Assembly (NCBI RefSeq): GCF_029762515.1
Contig: NZ_JARVGN010000039.1
Coordinates: forward strand, 1 to 9,211
Length of the DNA: 9,211 nt
Source of the DNA: Methanocalculus sp.
GTDB taxonomy: Archaea; Halobacteriota; Methanomicrobia; Methanomicrobiales; Methanocorpusculaceae
Direction of reading: 5' to 3'
Under the pieces are notes generated by a model. It did no database searches and was not told the DNA's origin. It saw only the letters and a list, made by a program, of their open reading frames with translations. Shown one piece after another: positions 1 through 5,955 of the stretch (positions are counted from its first letter, which is position 1; each line of letters starts with the position of its first letter). The position numbers were made by a program, and so were the translations under genes.

Positions 1-1
1 T

Positions 2-154
2 GAGATCCTCCTTGTGATCGCACTTGGCTATTCCGGGGAAGAGATCCGGCTTGAGCCCCTCGGAAATGATGGAGATACCCGGTACTGGCGGACACCCGAC
101 GGCGTCCACCATGTGCCGAAACGCTCCATCGAAGACTGCCTTGTCAGGAGGTGA
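2..154 (+). CDS. Nitroreductase family protein, C-terminal fragment
   Basis: This is the last 50 codons of a gene that begins before the window, read in frame from base 2 to a TGA at 152-154. The visible part contains ALGYSGEE, followed by a tail with YWRTPDGVHHVPKRS and ending LVRR. A late 'GYP/S-x-EE' turn followed by a tryptophan/aspartate-rich stretch and 'VPKRSLEDxL' resembles the C-terminus of FMN-dependent nitroreductase-family proteins common in methanogens. The FMN-binding core is outside the window, so neither substrate nor activity can be judged. The reading frame is open with no stop from the left edge. The gene converges with the AI-2E family gene on the other strand. The family call rests on this short tail only. 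Confidence 0.6.
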   Translation, partial: EILLVIALGYSGEEIRLEPLGNDGDTRYWRTPDGVHHVPKRSIEDCLVRR

Positions 155-409
155 TCTTCTCGGGCATTGCCCCCTCCCCCTCGTCCCCGTCCGCAAGTGC
201 TTCGCAGGGAGGTTGTATTGGGCGTCCTCAGATGCAGCGCGGGAGGGGCGGGAATGCTCCTTTGGTCTGCCAGAGCAGATAAACGCCCGATTCTTTCAGA
301 ATCGCCTTTCAGGTAGCTCTCTCGAGCAAGGGTTTATCACCTCTGTCATCCTGCTCCCTCACTACCCCGCCCCCCGATACCCGCGCCGCACCTGCTTCAA
401 ATTACCCCC
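155..409. other. Convergent intergenic spacer, no gene seen
   Basis: About 255 bases separate the nitroreductase stop from the oligo-T tract behind the AI-2E family gene. The plus strand is rich in C runs. The open frame crossing this stretch has no recognisable protein sequence or ribosome binding site. The only local structure I can point to is a 7-bp perfect hairpin at 288-304 (CGATTCT, loop TTC, AGAATCG), which has no T-run behind it. Confidence 0.5.
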
Positions 410-416
410 AAAAAAA
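410..416 (-). terminator. Oligo-T terminator after the AI-2E family gene
   Basis: The plus strand has seven A residues here, so the minus-strand transcript carries a run of seven U about 20 bases after the AI-2E stop codon. Archaeal RNA polymerase terminates at such U-runs without needing a hairpin. This would end the cyclo-ligase/ftr/AI-2E transcript. Confidence 0.55.
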
Positions 417-436
417 TGCGAGGAGGCTTTTGATCC

Positions 437-1528
437 TTATTGTTTCTGCTCTTTCGGACCTGCACTCTCCCCCGGCGGACCTTCCGCAATCTCCTCGAAT
501 ATGGTATCCACTCCAACCAGTGTATTGATCCACCTTGTCTCGTCGCTTGATTGGAGTATGATCAGAATAAGCAGGGTGAATGGCACGGCAAAGACGAGCC
601 CGACGACACCCAGTGTCCAGCTCCAGAAGATAAGCGAGAGGATGACAACGAGTGCGGGCATCTCAAACCGCTTTGATGCAAGATGTGCATACACGGGATT
701 CTCAACAACGACATTCAGGATGATGACAAGAACGACCACCGCAACAGCGCCCCAGATCCCAAACTGGAGCCAGGCAAAGAAGATCGCGGGTATCGCTGCG
801 ATGATAAGCCCGATATAGGGGATGTAGCCTAGTATCACTGTCAGAATTCCCCAGAGGATGGCGGAGTGCACCCCCATCACATACAGGATGCCTCCAAAGA
901 GGAACCCATGGACAATATTCGTCTCTGTCCTGACGACGACAAAATCCACCATGAACCTGCTCATCCGGGCGAACTGTCTGAGGGATTTGTTCTCCACGCT
1001 ACCGTAAATCTTCCTGATCCGCTCTGGAATCTTTGGTGCTTCAAGGAGGGCGAAGAAGGTGGTGATCGCAATGAAGAAGATATACAATAATGCCTCTCCA
1101 AGGCCGAGCATCGACTGGGAGATGATCACAGCAGTTGACTGGAGATCTATTGTCGGATGGGTGACTGATGTCCGTTCGATCCCGAGTCTGTCAAAGAGCA
1201 TGAAGATATCAGCGAGACGTTCCTGGAGCTCTGCCTGGAAGAATGGGAGGTCGGCGATGAGCTGGCCGATTGAAGCGAGAATCAGAAGAATCAATGCGAT
1301 AATAATCAGGATTGCTCCGCCTGTGATGATAGAAACTGCGGCTATGTCGGGGAGCCCTTTCTCTTTCAGCCATCGTACACATGGGTAGATGAGCATGGTG
1401 AGGACGAGCGAAAGGAGGAGGATATTAATTATATATGAGGTGATCTGTATTCCTATCACAAATACGATTAAAAGCGACAGGAATCCGAGTGTCGCATAGG
1501 TTATCGGGATTGTCCGTGTGTCAATCAT
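437..1528 (-). CDS. AI-2E family transporter (PF01594-type membrane protein)
   Basis: This 363-residue integral membrane protein has the layout of the AI-2E transporter/YdiK/PerM family. Two hydrophobic segments lie near the N-terminus (about 10-48), another at about 65-90, and a soluble amphipathic region at about 90-135. A C-terminal block of four or more membrane segments follows. Family hallmarks are GYIPYIG in the middle of that block and the ENPVYAHLASKRFEMPALVV stretch, followed by a glycine-rich segment ending in FAVPF. The tail (EEIAEGPPGESAGPKEQKQ) is hydrophilic. Length is normal for the family. Members export small molecules or act in Na+/H+ exchange; the name does not show that this archaeon uses autoinducer-2, and the substrate is unknown. 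The ATG overlaps the ftr stop codon (ATGA), so translation is probably coupled and the two genes share a transcript. Confidence 0.85.
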   Translation of the reverse strand: MIDTRTIPITYATLGFLSLLIVFVIGIQITSYIINILLLSLVLTMLIYPCVRWLKEKGLPDIAAVSIITGGAILIIIALILLILASIGQLIADLPFFQAELQERLADIFMLFDRLGIERTSVTHPTIDLQSTAVIISQSMLGLGEALLYIFFIAITTFFALLEAPKIPERIRKIYGSVENKSLRQFARMSRFMVDFVVVRTETNIVHGFLFGGILYVMGVHSAILWGILTVILGYIPYIGLIIAAIPAIFFAWLQFGIWGAVAVVVLVIILNVVVENPVYAHLASKRFEMPALVVILSLIFWSWTLGVVGLVFAVPFTLLILIILQSSDETRWINTLVGVDTIFEEIAEGPPGESAGPKEQKQ

Positions 1529-2427
1529 TGTCCACTTCCCCTCTCTTCAAAGAGATCATGCAGCCGGAACCTGTGTGGTCCCAGTCTGCCATCAAAGTTC
1601 GATGCGCCGATCGCGAGGATGCCGCCATGTGCAGTTGCCGCCTCTATCCCGGCCCTCATCGCCGATCGGATTGCGTCTTCACCAATCCCGTTGATCACCA
1701 CTTCATAGATCGTCGTTACCCCATCCGGCACCTGTGAGCCTTCCACCTTTTCTTTCAATGTCGGGCAGAGGAGATGATTTGTGCTGGCGGGCATGGGGAA
1801 ACGGTAATTTTTGCATCCGACTTTTGATCCGCTCCCGACAATACCCCCGGCAAAACTCATGATCACATCCCGTATCGGCTCTATTGCCTTCACCCCCGCC
1901 TGTGCAGCAGCGAGAGCCTCGTGGCGGTCATTCCCCATTACGAGGAAATTTCCTCCTGCAATTCCTTTCACTGTTCCATACCGCTCCTCTCCGATATATT
2001 CCCCTTCCATGACAGGAATACGCCAGCAGTGACGGTTGCCGACCATGCATCGCTCCTCATACCCGTCTCCAAAGTAATGCATCCGTGTATAGAACCGATC
2101 GGGTGCATCGGGGAGTCCGTCATAGGCGGATGCTGTTGGCGCCGGGAGGATGCACTGGGATATTCGATCCGATACATTTGATCGCATCTGTTTCTTCTCC
2201 GCGGAGATCAGGATCGAGACACCCGGTCTTCCGTCAGGGGTATCATCCAAGGTGCCTTCTATACCTGCCTCACAGGGGCAGTAGATCTTTGAGGTGGCAA
2301 AACCTACTGCTTCTGCTGCTGCTGCATATGCCAGTTCATGTGTGTCTGCGGTGACGATCACCCGCGAGATCCAGACCGGGAACGCCTCGGCAAAGGTATC
2401 GATTATGGTGATCCCGTTTCGTTCCAT
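1525..2427 (-). CDS. ftr: Formylmethanofuran--tetrahydromethanopterin N-formyltransferase
   Basis: Ftr catalyses the second step of methanogenesis from CO2. It moves the formyl group from formylmethanofuran to N5 of tetrahydromethanopterin (EC 2.3.1.101) in the cytoplasm. The 300-residue product matches the usual length of about 296-300. Family blocks are present in order: an N-terminal DTFAEAF (10-16), TPDGRPGV (63-70), DRIS-QC-x5-APTASAYD (88-103), FFGDGYEE-like YFGDGYEE (118-125), GGIVGSGSKVG (194-204), PASTN (213-217), YEVVINGI (241-248) and a terminal LHDLF (289-293) before a short ERGSGQ tail. The ATG is preceded by GGGTGAT, a good ribosome binding site that overlaps the TGA of the upstream cyclo-ligase gene six bases away. 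It is therefore the middle gene of a tight three-gene unit. No catalytic block appears lost. Some methanogens carry a second ftr-like paralogue, so I cannot say whether this is the only copy. Confidence 0.95.
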   Translation of the reverse strand: MERNGITIIDTFAEAFPVWISRVIVTADTHELAYAAAAEAVGFATSKIYCPCEAGIEGTLDDTPDGRPGVSILISAEKKQMRSNVSDRISQCILPAPTASAYDGLPDAPDRFYTRMHYFGDGYEERCMVGNRHCWRIPVMEGEYIGEERYGTVKGIAGGNFLVMGNDRHEALAAAQAGVKAIEPIRDVIMSFAGGIVGSGSKVGCKNYRFPMPASTNHLLCPTLKEKVEGSQVPDGVTTIYEVVINGIGEDAIRSAMRAGIEAATAHGGILAIGASNFDGRLGPHRFRLHDLFEERGSGQ

Positions 2428-2433
2428 CCGGGA

Positions 2434-3000
2434 TCACCCTCTCTTGAATATGACTCCGTCTTCGGTAATGATCGCATCCATTGGAATGTCGTGCGGATCA
2501 AGTGGGAGTGCTTCCATCTCCTGGCATGCAAAGGCAATACCGATCTTCCGAATCGACGGGTACTTCTCAAGGAAACGGTCATAATAACCTGCGCCATAGC
2601 CGATACGCCCGCCCCGGCGGTCGAATCCGAGCATCGGGAGGATGATTGTATCGATATCTGCACCATCCGCTGGGATCTCATTCCCGATCGGTTCAGGTAC
2701 TCCGAAGGTGCTTGGGATCAAAACCCCCATATTCTCAATATAAGATAGACGAAGGCTGTAATCCTCTTTCTGGATGATCGGGACAATGACCGGATTTTTG
2801 TATGCGAGGAGCATCGTGATGAGCGGGACTGTGTTCACCTCCATCTCCTTTGAGGTGTAGACCATCACCGTCTCATTTGGCTGGATCATCTTCATCAGGT
2901 GAGCGCAGATCCGCTTGCTCCTCTCAAACCGCTCTTCCGGTGTCTGCATCTCCTTTCTGTGCCTGAGAATATTCCGAATTGCCTCCTTGTCTTCACCCAT
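2434..3000 (-). CDS. 5-formyltetrahydrofolate cyclo-ligase family protein
   Basis: The product belongs to the MTHFS/5-FCL family, which uses ATP to cyclise 5-formyltetrahydrofolate to 5,10-methenyltetrahydrofolate. With the start chosen here it is 188 residues, normal for the family. It has the N-terminal K-x3-R pair (K5, R9), the LPMLGFDRRG stretch (121-130), the hallmark GRIGYGAGYYDRFL (131-144) that binds ATP and substrate, and the C-terminal LDPHDIPMDAIITEDG (167-182). Two in-frame starts lie upstream (GTG at 3012, ATG at 3009). I prefer the ATG at 3000 because AGGTGAT sits at 3014-3008, seven bases ahead of it, and would be inside the longer forms. It is the first gene of the unit with ftr. 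Since methanogens use tetrahydromethanopterin as C1 carrier, the true substrate may be 5-formyl-H4MPT or a folate; this is inference. Confidence 0.85.
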   Translation of the reverse strand: MGEDKEAIRNILRHRKEMQTPEERFERSKRICAHLMKMIQPNETVMVYTSKEMEVNTVPLITMLLAYKNPVIVPIIQKEDYSLRLSYIENMGVLIPSTFGVPEPIGNEIPADGADIDTIILPMLGFDRRGGRIGYGAGYYDRFLEKYPSIRKIGIAFACQEMEALPLDPHDIPMDAIITEDGVIFKRG

Positions 3001-3007
3001 AGGAATC

Positions 3008-3014
3008 ATCACCT
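3008..3014 (-). promoter_or_regulatory. Ribosome binding site setting the cyclo-ligase start
   Basis: Read on the minus strand, AGGTGAT matches seven bases of the archaeal consensus GGAGGTGAT and ends seven bases before the ATG at 3000. The two earlier in-frame starts overlap it and would have no binding site of their own. Confidence 0.7.
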
Positions 3015-3036
3015 AATGGCAGTAGTAGAGCAGGAA

Positions 3037-3046
3037 GGTATATAAG
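3037..3046 (-). promoter_or_regulatory. TATA box of the cyclo-ligase/ftr/AI-2E unit
   Basis: On the minus strand CTTATATACC lies just past the MOT1 stop codon. It is close to the archaeal TATA consensus. Initiation about 25 bases downstream would fall near 3017, just before the AGGTGAT ribosome binding site, giving a very short leader. The box lies in a 48-base gap, so ftr and its neighbours can be expressed independently of MOT1. Confidence 0.65.
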
Positions 3047-3048
3047 AC

Positions 3049-4188
3049 TCATCCCTCTATCTGCGTCTCATCTCTCTTCTGCTTCCCGAGCATGTATGCA
3101 ATAATCATGCCGATCAAAAATGCGGGCGTGATGCCGCCGATGAGAGCGATGATTCCCATTGTGATTGTAACCGGATAGGAGTCGGTCTTCATGCCATGTT
3201 TTCCAAGTTCAAGGGCAACGAAGATGAGAAGGCCGCCGAAGATGCCATAGGGGATCAGGGTGAGCACTTCAGGGGGTGCAAAGGCGATTGCAAAGCCGAT
3301 GATGATAAGGCCTGCGATGATATTTGCCCCGCCGGTTCGAGCACCGAACCGGTACATGGCGGCGAGCCCCCCGGCCCCGTGGCACATGGGGAAGCCGCCG
3401 AAAGGGGCAGTGGTCAGGTTCATGATCCCAATCGTCTTTGCCAGCCGATCAGGTTTGATCTCGTGCCTGAAGAGGTCAAGGGTGAGGAGCGATGTGGCAA
3501 GGATTGCGTTACCGATGGTGAGCGGGATCTGCGGGATCACCAGATGCAGAGCTGAGAAGAGCCAGTCTCCAGATGCAGGTATGATCAGCTCAGGAAATGG
3601 AATCAGCCGAAACGGGGGCAGTCCGGTCATGATGATACCTGCGCCAAGGCCGATTCCGATCACGATAAGTGAGGAGATATCCGGGATCTGCCTTGTATGT
3701 GCAGCAATAAAGAACCCTCCTATGATCAGAATGGCAACTCCCGCAAAGAATGGATCCGGTACAATATAGCCAAAGGATGTCCTGAGAAGAATAAGTGCCA
3801 GGCCGACCTGGATTCCCCGGATCACACTTACCGGGATCACTCTCTGAAGTGTCTCCATCCCCTTTAGATAGCCAAGGATGATAAGAAACAGCCCGATGAT
3901 GATCCCGGAAGCAGCAATCTCGCCTGCTGTTAATCCTTCAGCGATGGCAATAGCACCGATCGCCTTCATCGGCTCGATCGGGACAGGGAGCCTGTAATAG
4001 AGCCCTGCGATGATGAACCAGAGCCCGACACCGAGGAATGCATAGCTGACATTGACTCCGGCGGCAATCCCTGCCCCGAGTATGATCGGAAAGATCGTCC
4101 CGAAGTCGCCGACCGATCCTGCAAGCTCCCTGAGTGAGAAACGGATGCCTGTCATCTGGTTCTCTTCAGGAGCCGGTTCCATATCCAT
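3049..4188 (-). CDS. MOT1-type molybdate (or sulfate) transporter
   Basis: This polytopic membrane protein (379 residues from this start) consists almost entirely of about ten hydrophobic segments. It carries both signatures of the MOT1 molybdate transporter branch, which is related to SulP. The first is PVPIEPMKAIGAIA (about 68-81). The second is FGGFPMCHGAGGLA (about 263-276) followed by YRFGARTGG (279-287). An early GDFGTIFPIILGAG (27-40) is also typical. Unlike many SulP carriers it has no C-terminal STAS domain; the chain stops after a short basic tail. Role: uptake of molybdate, possibly tungstate or sulfate, across the cell membrane. The start is uncertain. GTG 4197, ATG 4194, 4188 and 4182 are all in frame; GTGAT upstream favours 4188 weakly. 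A TATA-like TTTATCAATAAA lies upstream. Neighbouring storage and tungstate-transport genes support a Mo/W role over sulfate. Confidence 0.85.
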   Translation of the reverse strand: MDMEPAPEENQMTGIRFSLRELAGSVGDFGTIFPIILGAGIAAGVNVSYAFLGVGLWFIIAGLYYRLPVPIEPMKAIGAIAIAEGLTAGEIAASGIIIGLFLIILGYLKGMETLQRVIPVSVIRGIQVGLALILLRTSFGYIVPDPFFAGVAILIIGGFFIAAHTRQIPDISSLIVIGIGLGAGIIMTGLPPFRLIPFPELIIPASGDWLFSALHLVIPQIPLTIGNAILATSLLTLDLFRHEIKPDRLAKTIGIMNLTTAPFGGFPMCHGAGGLAAMYRFGARTGGANIIAGLIIIGFAIAFAPPEVLTLIPYGIFGGLLIFVALELGKHGMKTDSYPVTITMGIIALIGGITPAFLIGMIIAYMLGKQKRDETQIEG

Positions 4189-4223
4189 CCGCATCACTCT
4201 TCTGGTAAGAGGGATAGGAACTG

Positions 4224-4235
4224 TTTATTGATAAA
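4224..4235 (-). promoter_or_regulatory. Possible TATA element of the MOT1 gene
   Basis: The 12 bases TTTAT-TG-ATAAA form a perfect two-fold symmetric AT-rich element about 36-47 bases before the preferred MOT1 start. It is the only TATA-like run in the 90-base gap after the winged-helix gene. It may also serve as an operator. The call is weak because the run departs from the TTTATATA core. Confidence 0.35.
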
Positions 4236-4278
4236 GAACATGGATAGTATCAGAATGCTGCGGTGGAGATTACTTCCG

Positions 4279-4620
4279 CTACCTGGGCGGCTCTCTCAGA
4301 AGATCAATCATTGTTTTTGGGAATTTCTCTGAAAAAATATCTACATAACGGCGATCGATTATGGAAACGATTGCATCTGTTCCTTTCCTTGTGGTGGATA
4401 TGCCCACCCGCTCGGCTCTCCTGATAAGCCCGTCCTTCTCCATCGCGGCAAATTGCGGCAGGACATAATAGTGGGGTATACCAAGGTGCTCGGCAAGCCG
4501 ACGTGTTCTGGGGAGTGATATGGAAACCTCCTCCCCGGTAACACTGATGGTGATGCGGCCTTCTTCCAGGATGAGCCGGATGGCCGCATCAAGCATTTCG
4601 TGGTGTTCGTATGCGTTCAT
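4279..4620 (-). CDS. Small winged-helix DNA-binding-like protein, function unknown
   Basis: I do not recognise a named family for this 113-residue protein. Residues 6-20 look like an amphipathic helix. Residues 37-66 (LPRTRRLAEHLGIPHYYVLP, then QFAAMEKDGLIRR) have the spacing of a helix-turn-helix with a recognition helix. Residues 66-82 (RRAERVGISTTRKGTD) look like a wing, as in MarR/ArsR-type winged-helix regulators, and a C-terminal helix ends at LLREPPR. No metal-binding cysteine cluster or molybdate-binding domain is present. The ATG at 4620 has only a weak GTGAGAG upstream. The gene lies between the 75-aa gene and MOT1 on the same strand, with 75- to 90-base gaps, so it may be co-transcribed with either and is a candidate local regulator. 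That role is inferred from fold and position. Confidence 0.6.
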   Translation of the reverse strand: MNAYEHHEMLDAAIRLILEEGRITISVTGEEVSISLPRTRRLAEHLGIPHYYVLPQFAAMEKDGLIRRAERVGISTTRKGTDAIVSIIDRRYVDIFSEKFPKTMIDLLREPPR

Positions 4621-4695
4621 TGAATGCTCTCACTATTCTGCTCTCTTTGTAAGAGCGGTTCAGTTCAGATGCCAGAGACAGTGCCTGTTTGATGC

Positions 4696-4923
4696 TTAAT
4701 TTGATTTCTTCTTACCGTGCTGGTCTTCAGGCATATCCTGGAGATACACGATCTCAGCACCGGTATCGGTTGCAATCTGTTCAAGTTCGGTCTTCCGGAA
4801 GTGGGTTCCCTCAACCTTCAGCTGTCTCTTGTCATCTGCACCTGCGGTGACTGCAACAACCCTGAATCTGGGTTGTTTTACACCTGTGCCTACCTTCTGT
4901 CGTTCTCGTACATAGATCTTCAT
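4696..4923 (-). CDS. Conserved-looking 75-aa protein of unknown function
   Basis: I do not recognise a characterised family. The protein is small, charged and soluble: a basic N-terminus (MKIYVRERQKVG), a likely beta strand RFRVVAVTAG (19-28), a second strand QLKVEGTHF (34-42), a helix KTELEQIATDTGAEIVYL (44-61) and a lysine-rich tail. The strand-strand-helix-strand pattern and absence of hydrophobic segments suggest a compact cytoplasmic fold. A GTG three codons earlier is in frame, but GAGGTGA at 4935-4929 lies five bases before the ATG at 4923 and would overlap that GTG, so the shorter form is chosen. The good ribosome binding site, clear TATA element and operator-like palindrome upstream all argue that this is a real gene, probably the first of the leftward unit toward MOT1. 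Confidence 0.75.
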   Translation of the reverse strand: MKIYVRERQKVGTGVKQPRFRVVAVTAGADDKRQLKVEGTHFRKTELEQIATDTGAEIVYLQDMPEDQHGKKKSN

Positions 4924-4945
4924 ACCCTTCACCTCATTTCAGTTG

Positions 4946-4963
4946 GTATATCAGTTGATATAC
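4946..4963. promoter_or_regulatory. Operator-like perfect palindrome before the 75-aa gene
   Basis: GTATATCA-GT-TGATATAC is an 8-bp perfect inverted repeat with a two-base centre. It lies between the predicted TATA element (4971-4978) and the ribosome binding site (4929-4935), at about the distance where transcription should start. That placement suits a repressor dimer site. The regulator is unknown; the adjacent winged-helix protein is one candidate. Confidence 0.55.
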
Positions 4964-4970
4964 ATGCATT

Positions 4971-4978
4971 GTATAAAT
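4971..4978 (-). promoter_or_regulatory. TATA box of the 75-aa gene
   Basis: On the minus strand ATTTATAC, within CTTATTTATACAATG, matches the archaeal TATA element. Initiation about 25 bases downstream would fall near 4949, inside the palindrome at 4946-4963. Confidence 0.5.
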
Positions 4979-5048
4979 AAGTTTGCACAATATGCTCCCT
5001 TTTAAGGTGATTTTGGATCTGTGTTCTATGAGGAGAGAGTTCATGATG

Positions 5049-5076
5049 TTTATTAAACTTATTAAATGTATTTAAT
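5049..5076 (+). promoter_or_regulatory. AT-rich promoter region with tandem repeat and palindrome
   Basis: TTATTAAA occurs twice in tandem with a 9-base period (5050-5057 and 5059-5066). The second copy runs into a perfect palindrome, ATTAAAT-GT-ATTTAAT (5061-5076). The run is the best TATA-like sequence upstream of the TiaS-like gene and would give a leader of roughly 50 bases. Which copy acts as the TATA box cannot be told by eye. Confidence 0.45.
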
Positions 5077-5144
5077 CAACAATACATTATTCATATTTGT
5101 CAGCGAATGAATATACTGGTACAGATGAAAGAGGAGAAGGGTTC

Positions 5145-5843
5145 GTGACCGTTTATCTTGGTATTGATGATACGGATACGCAGGAATCACGGGGAACCGG
5201 AAGGCTTGCCCGTTCTATCGCAGATGAGCTGTCTTCAGAGTATACGATACTCGGTGTCACACGGCACCAGCTTTTTGTCCACGATGAGATTCCCTATACA
5301 TCCCATAACAGTGCTGCTGTTATTCATATCGATTGCAATGGCAATGGATCTTTGCAAAAGATCTACCTGAGAGCCCGCGAGCTGATGCTCTCTGACTTCA
5401 TCGTTGGTAGTGATCCGGGTATCTGCATCGCATCATCAGATACAGTAACTCCCCCGGTTGTTGCATTCGGATGGAGTGCGAAAAACACCGTTCTCACGCA
5501 GGAAGATGCACGTCATCAAGCAAAGAACTGTGGGATCACCCTTGAAGGGCTTGGCGGGACAAACGGCGGTATCATCGGTGCACTTGCCGGTGTTGGCTTA
5601 GCGGCTTCGGGGGAGGATGGCAGGTTTGTACAGAGGGGAAGCTCTCGGATGATGACCGGAAGCCGGAGTATTGAAGAGCTCCTCGCCTCCGGGATCGATC
5701 AGATCATGACCCGGGATCGCGAGCCGGTTCCTGACGGGCTCGTGGAGATACGGAAGTTCCCAAAACCGGCTCTCGTGAATGGAAAAGCAGTCCTGTACGT
5801 CACAGGAACAGATGGGCACTATCAGGATCTCGTGGTTGGATAA
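5145..5843 (+). CDS. Stand-alone TiaS-like domain protein
   Basis: This 232-residue soluble protein begins VYLGIDDTDTQESRGTG (3-19). That block strongly resembles the N-terminal catalytic domain of TiaS, the archaeal enzyme that attaches agmatine to C34 of tRNA-Ile2. PYTSHNSAAVIHID (50-63) occupies the place of the TiaS proline/asparagine-rich loop, and GTNGGIIGALAGVGLA (138-153) corresponds to its glycine-rich GLIGALA segment in the ferredoxin-like domain. TiaS proper is roughly 420 residues and continues with OB-fold and zinc-ribbon domains that bind tRNA; these are missing. This is therefore a short paralogue, and tRNA modification should not be assumed. A TTG at 5097 is in frame, but the GTG at 5145 is preferred: GGAG at 5133-5136 lies eight bases ahead and the family similarity begins at once. 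No downstream T-run separates it from the storage-protein gene. Confidence 0.7.
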   Translation: MTVYLGIDDTDTQESRGTGRLARSIADELSSEYTILGVTRHQLFVHDEIPYTSHNSAAVIHIDCNGNGSLQKIYLRARELMLSDFIVGSDPGICIASSDTVTPPVVAFGWSAKNTVLTQEDARHQAKNCGITLEGLGGTNGGIIGALAGVGLAASGEDGRFVQRGSSRMMTGSRSIEELLASGIDQIMTRDREPVPDGLVEIRKFPKPALVNGKAVLYVTGTDGHYQDLVVG

Positions 5844-5881
5844 CACCCTTCCGGGATCGATCTGCCTATCACAGCAGTCAG

Positions 5882-5891
5882 AATAAATAAA
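5882..5891 (+). promoter_or_regulatory. Possible TATA element of the Mo-storage-like gene
   Basis: AATAAATAAA lies 40 bases after the TiaS-like stop and about 65 bases before the storage-protein start. It is the most AT-rich element in this 112-base gap. It fits a separate promoter, though read-through from the upstream gene is also possible. Confidence 0.35.
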
Positions 5892-5955
5892 GGCTGACTC
5901 CGGATGAATGATCTAGAATAAGGATAACGTAGAGTTACACAATGGTTTGATTATT

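Noticed and set aside
288..304. 7-bp hairpin as a terminator for the nitroreductase gene
   Set aside because: It is 134 bases past the stop and has no T-run behind it on the plus strand, so it is noted only as a local symmetric sequence.
24..818. Long plus-strand open frame across the left end
   Set aside because: It runs antisense through the AI-2E family gene and out of frame with the nitroreductase fragment, with no recognisable domain and a Pro/Ser/Arg-rich composition typical of a shadow frame.
4640..4656. GCTCT...AGAGC inverted repeat upstream of the winged-helix gene as an operator
   Set aside because: Arms are only 5 bp with a 7-base gap, which is expected by chance, and no TATA element lies nearby.
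5028..5075. 15-codon open frame (starting MRREF) after GAGGAG-like sequence, as a possible leader peptide
   Set aside because: Its second half is the AT-rich promoter-like repeat and palindrome, and it would lie upstream of the probable transcription start of the TiaS-like gene. The coding appearance is probably chance.
5097..5144. Extended N-terminus of the TiaS-like protein from a TTG
   Set aside because: No ribosome binding site precedes the TTG, whereas GGAG lies eight bases before the GTG at 5145 and family similarity starts at that GTG.
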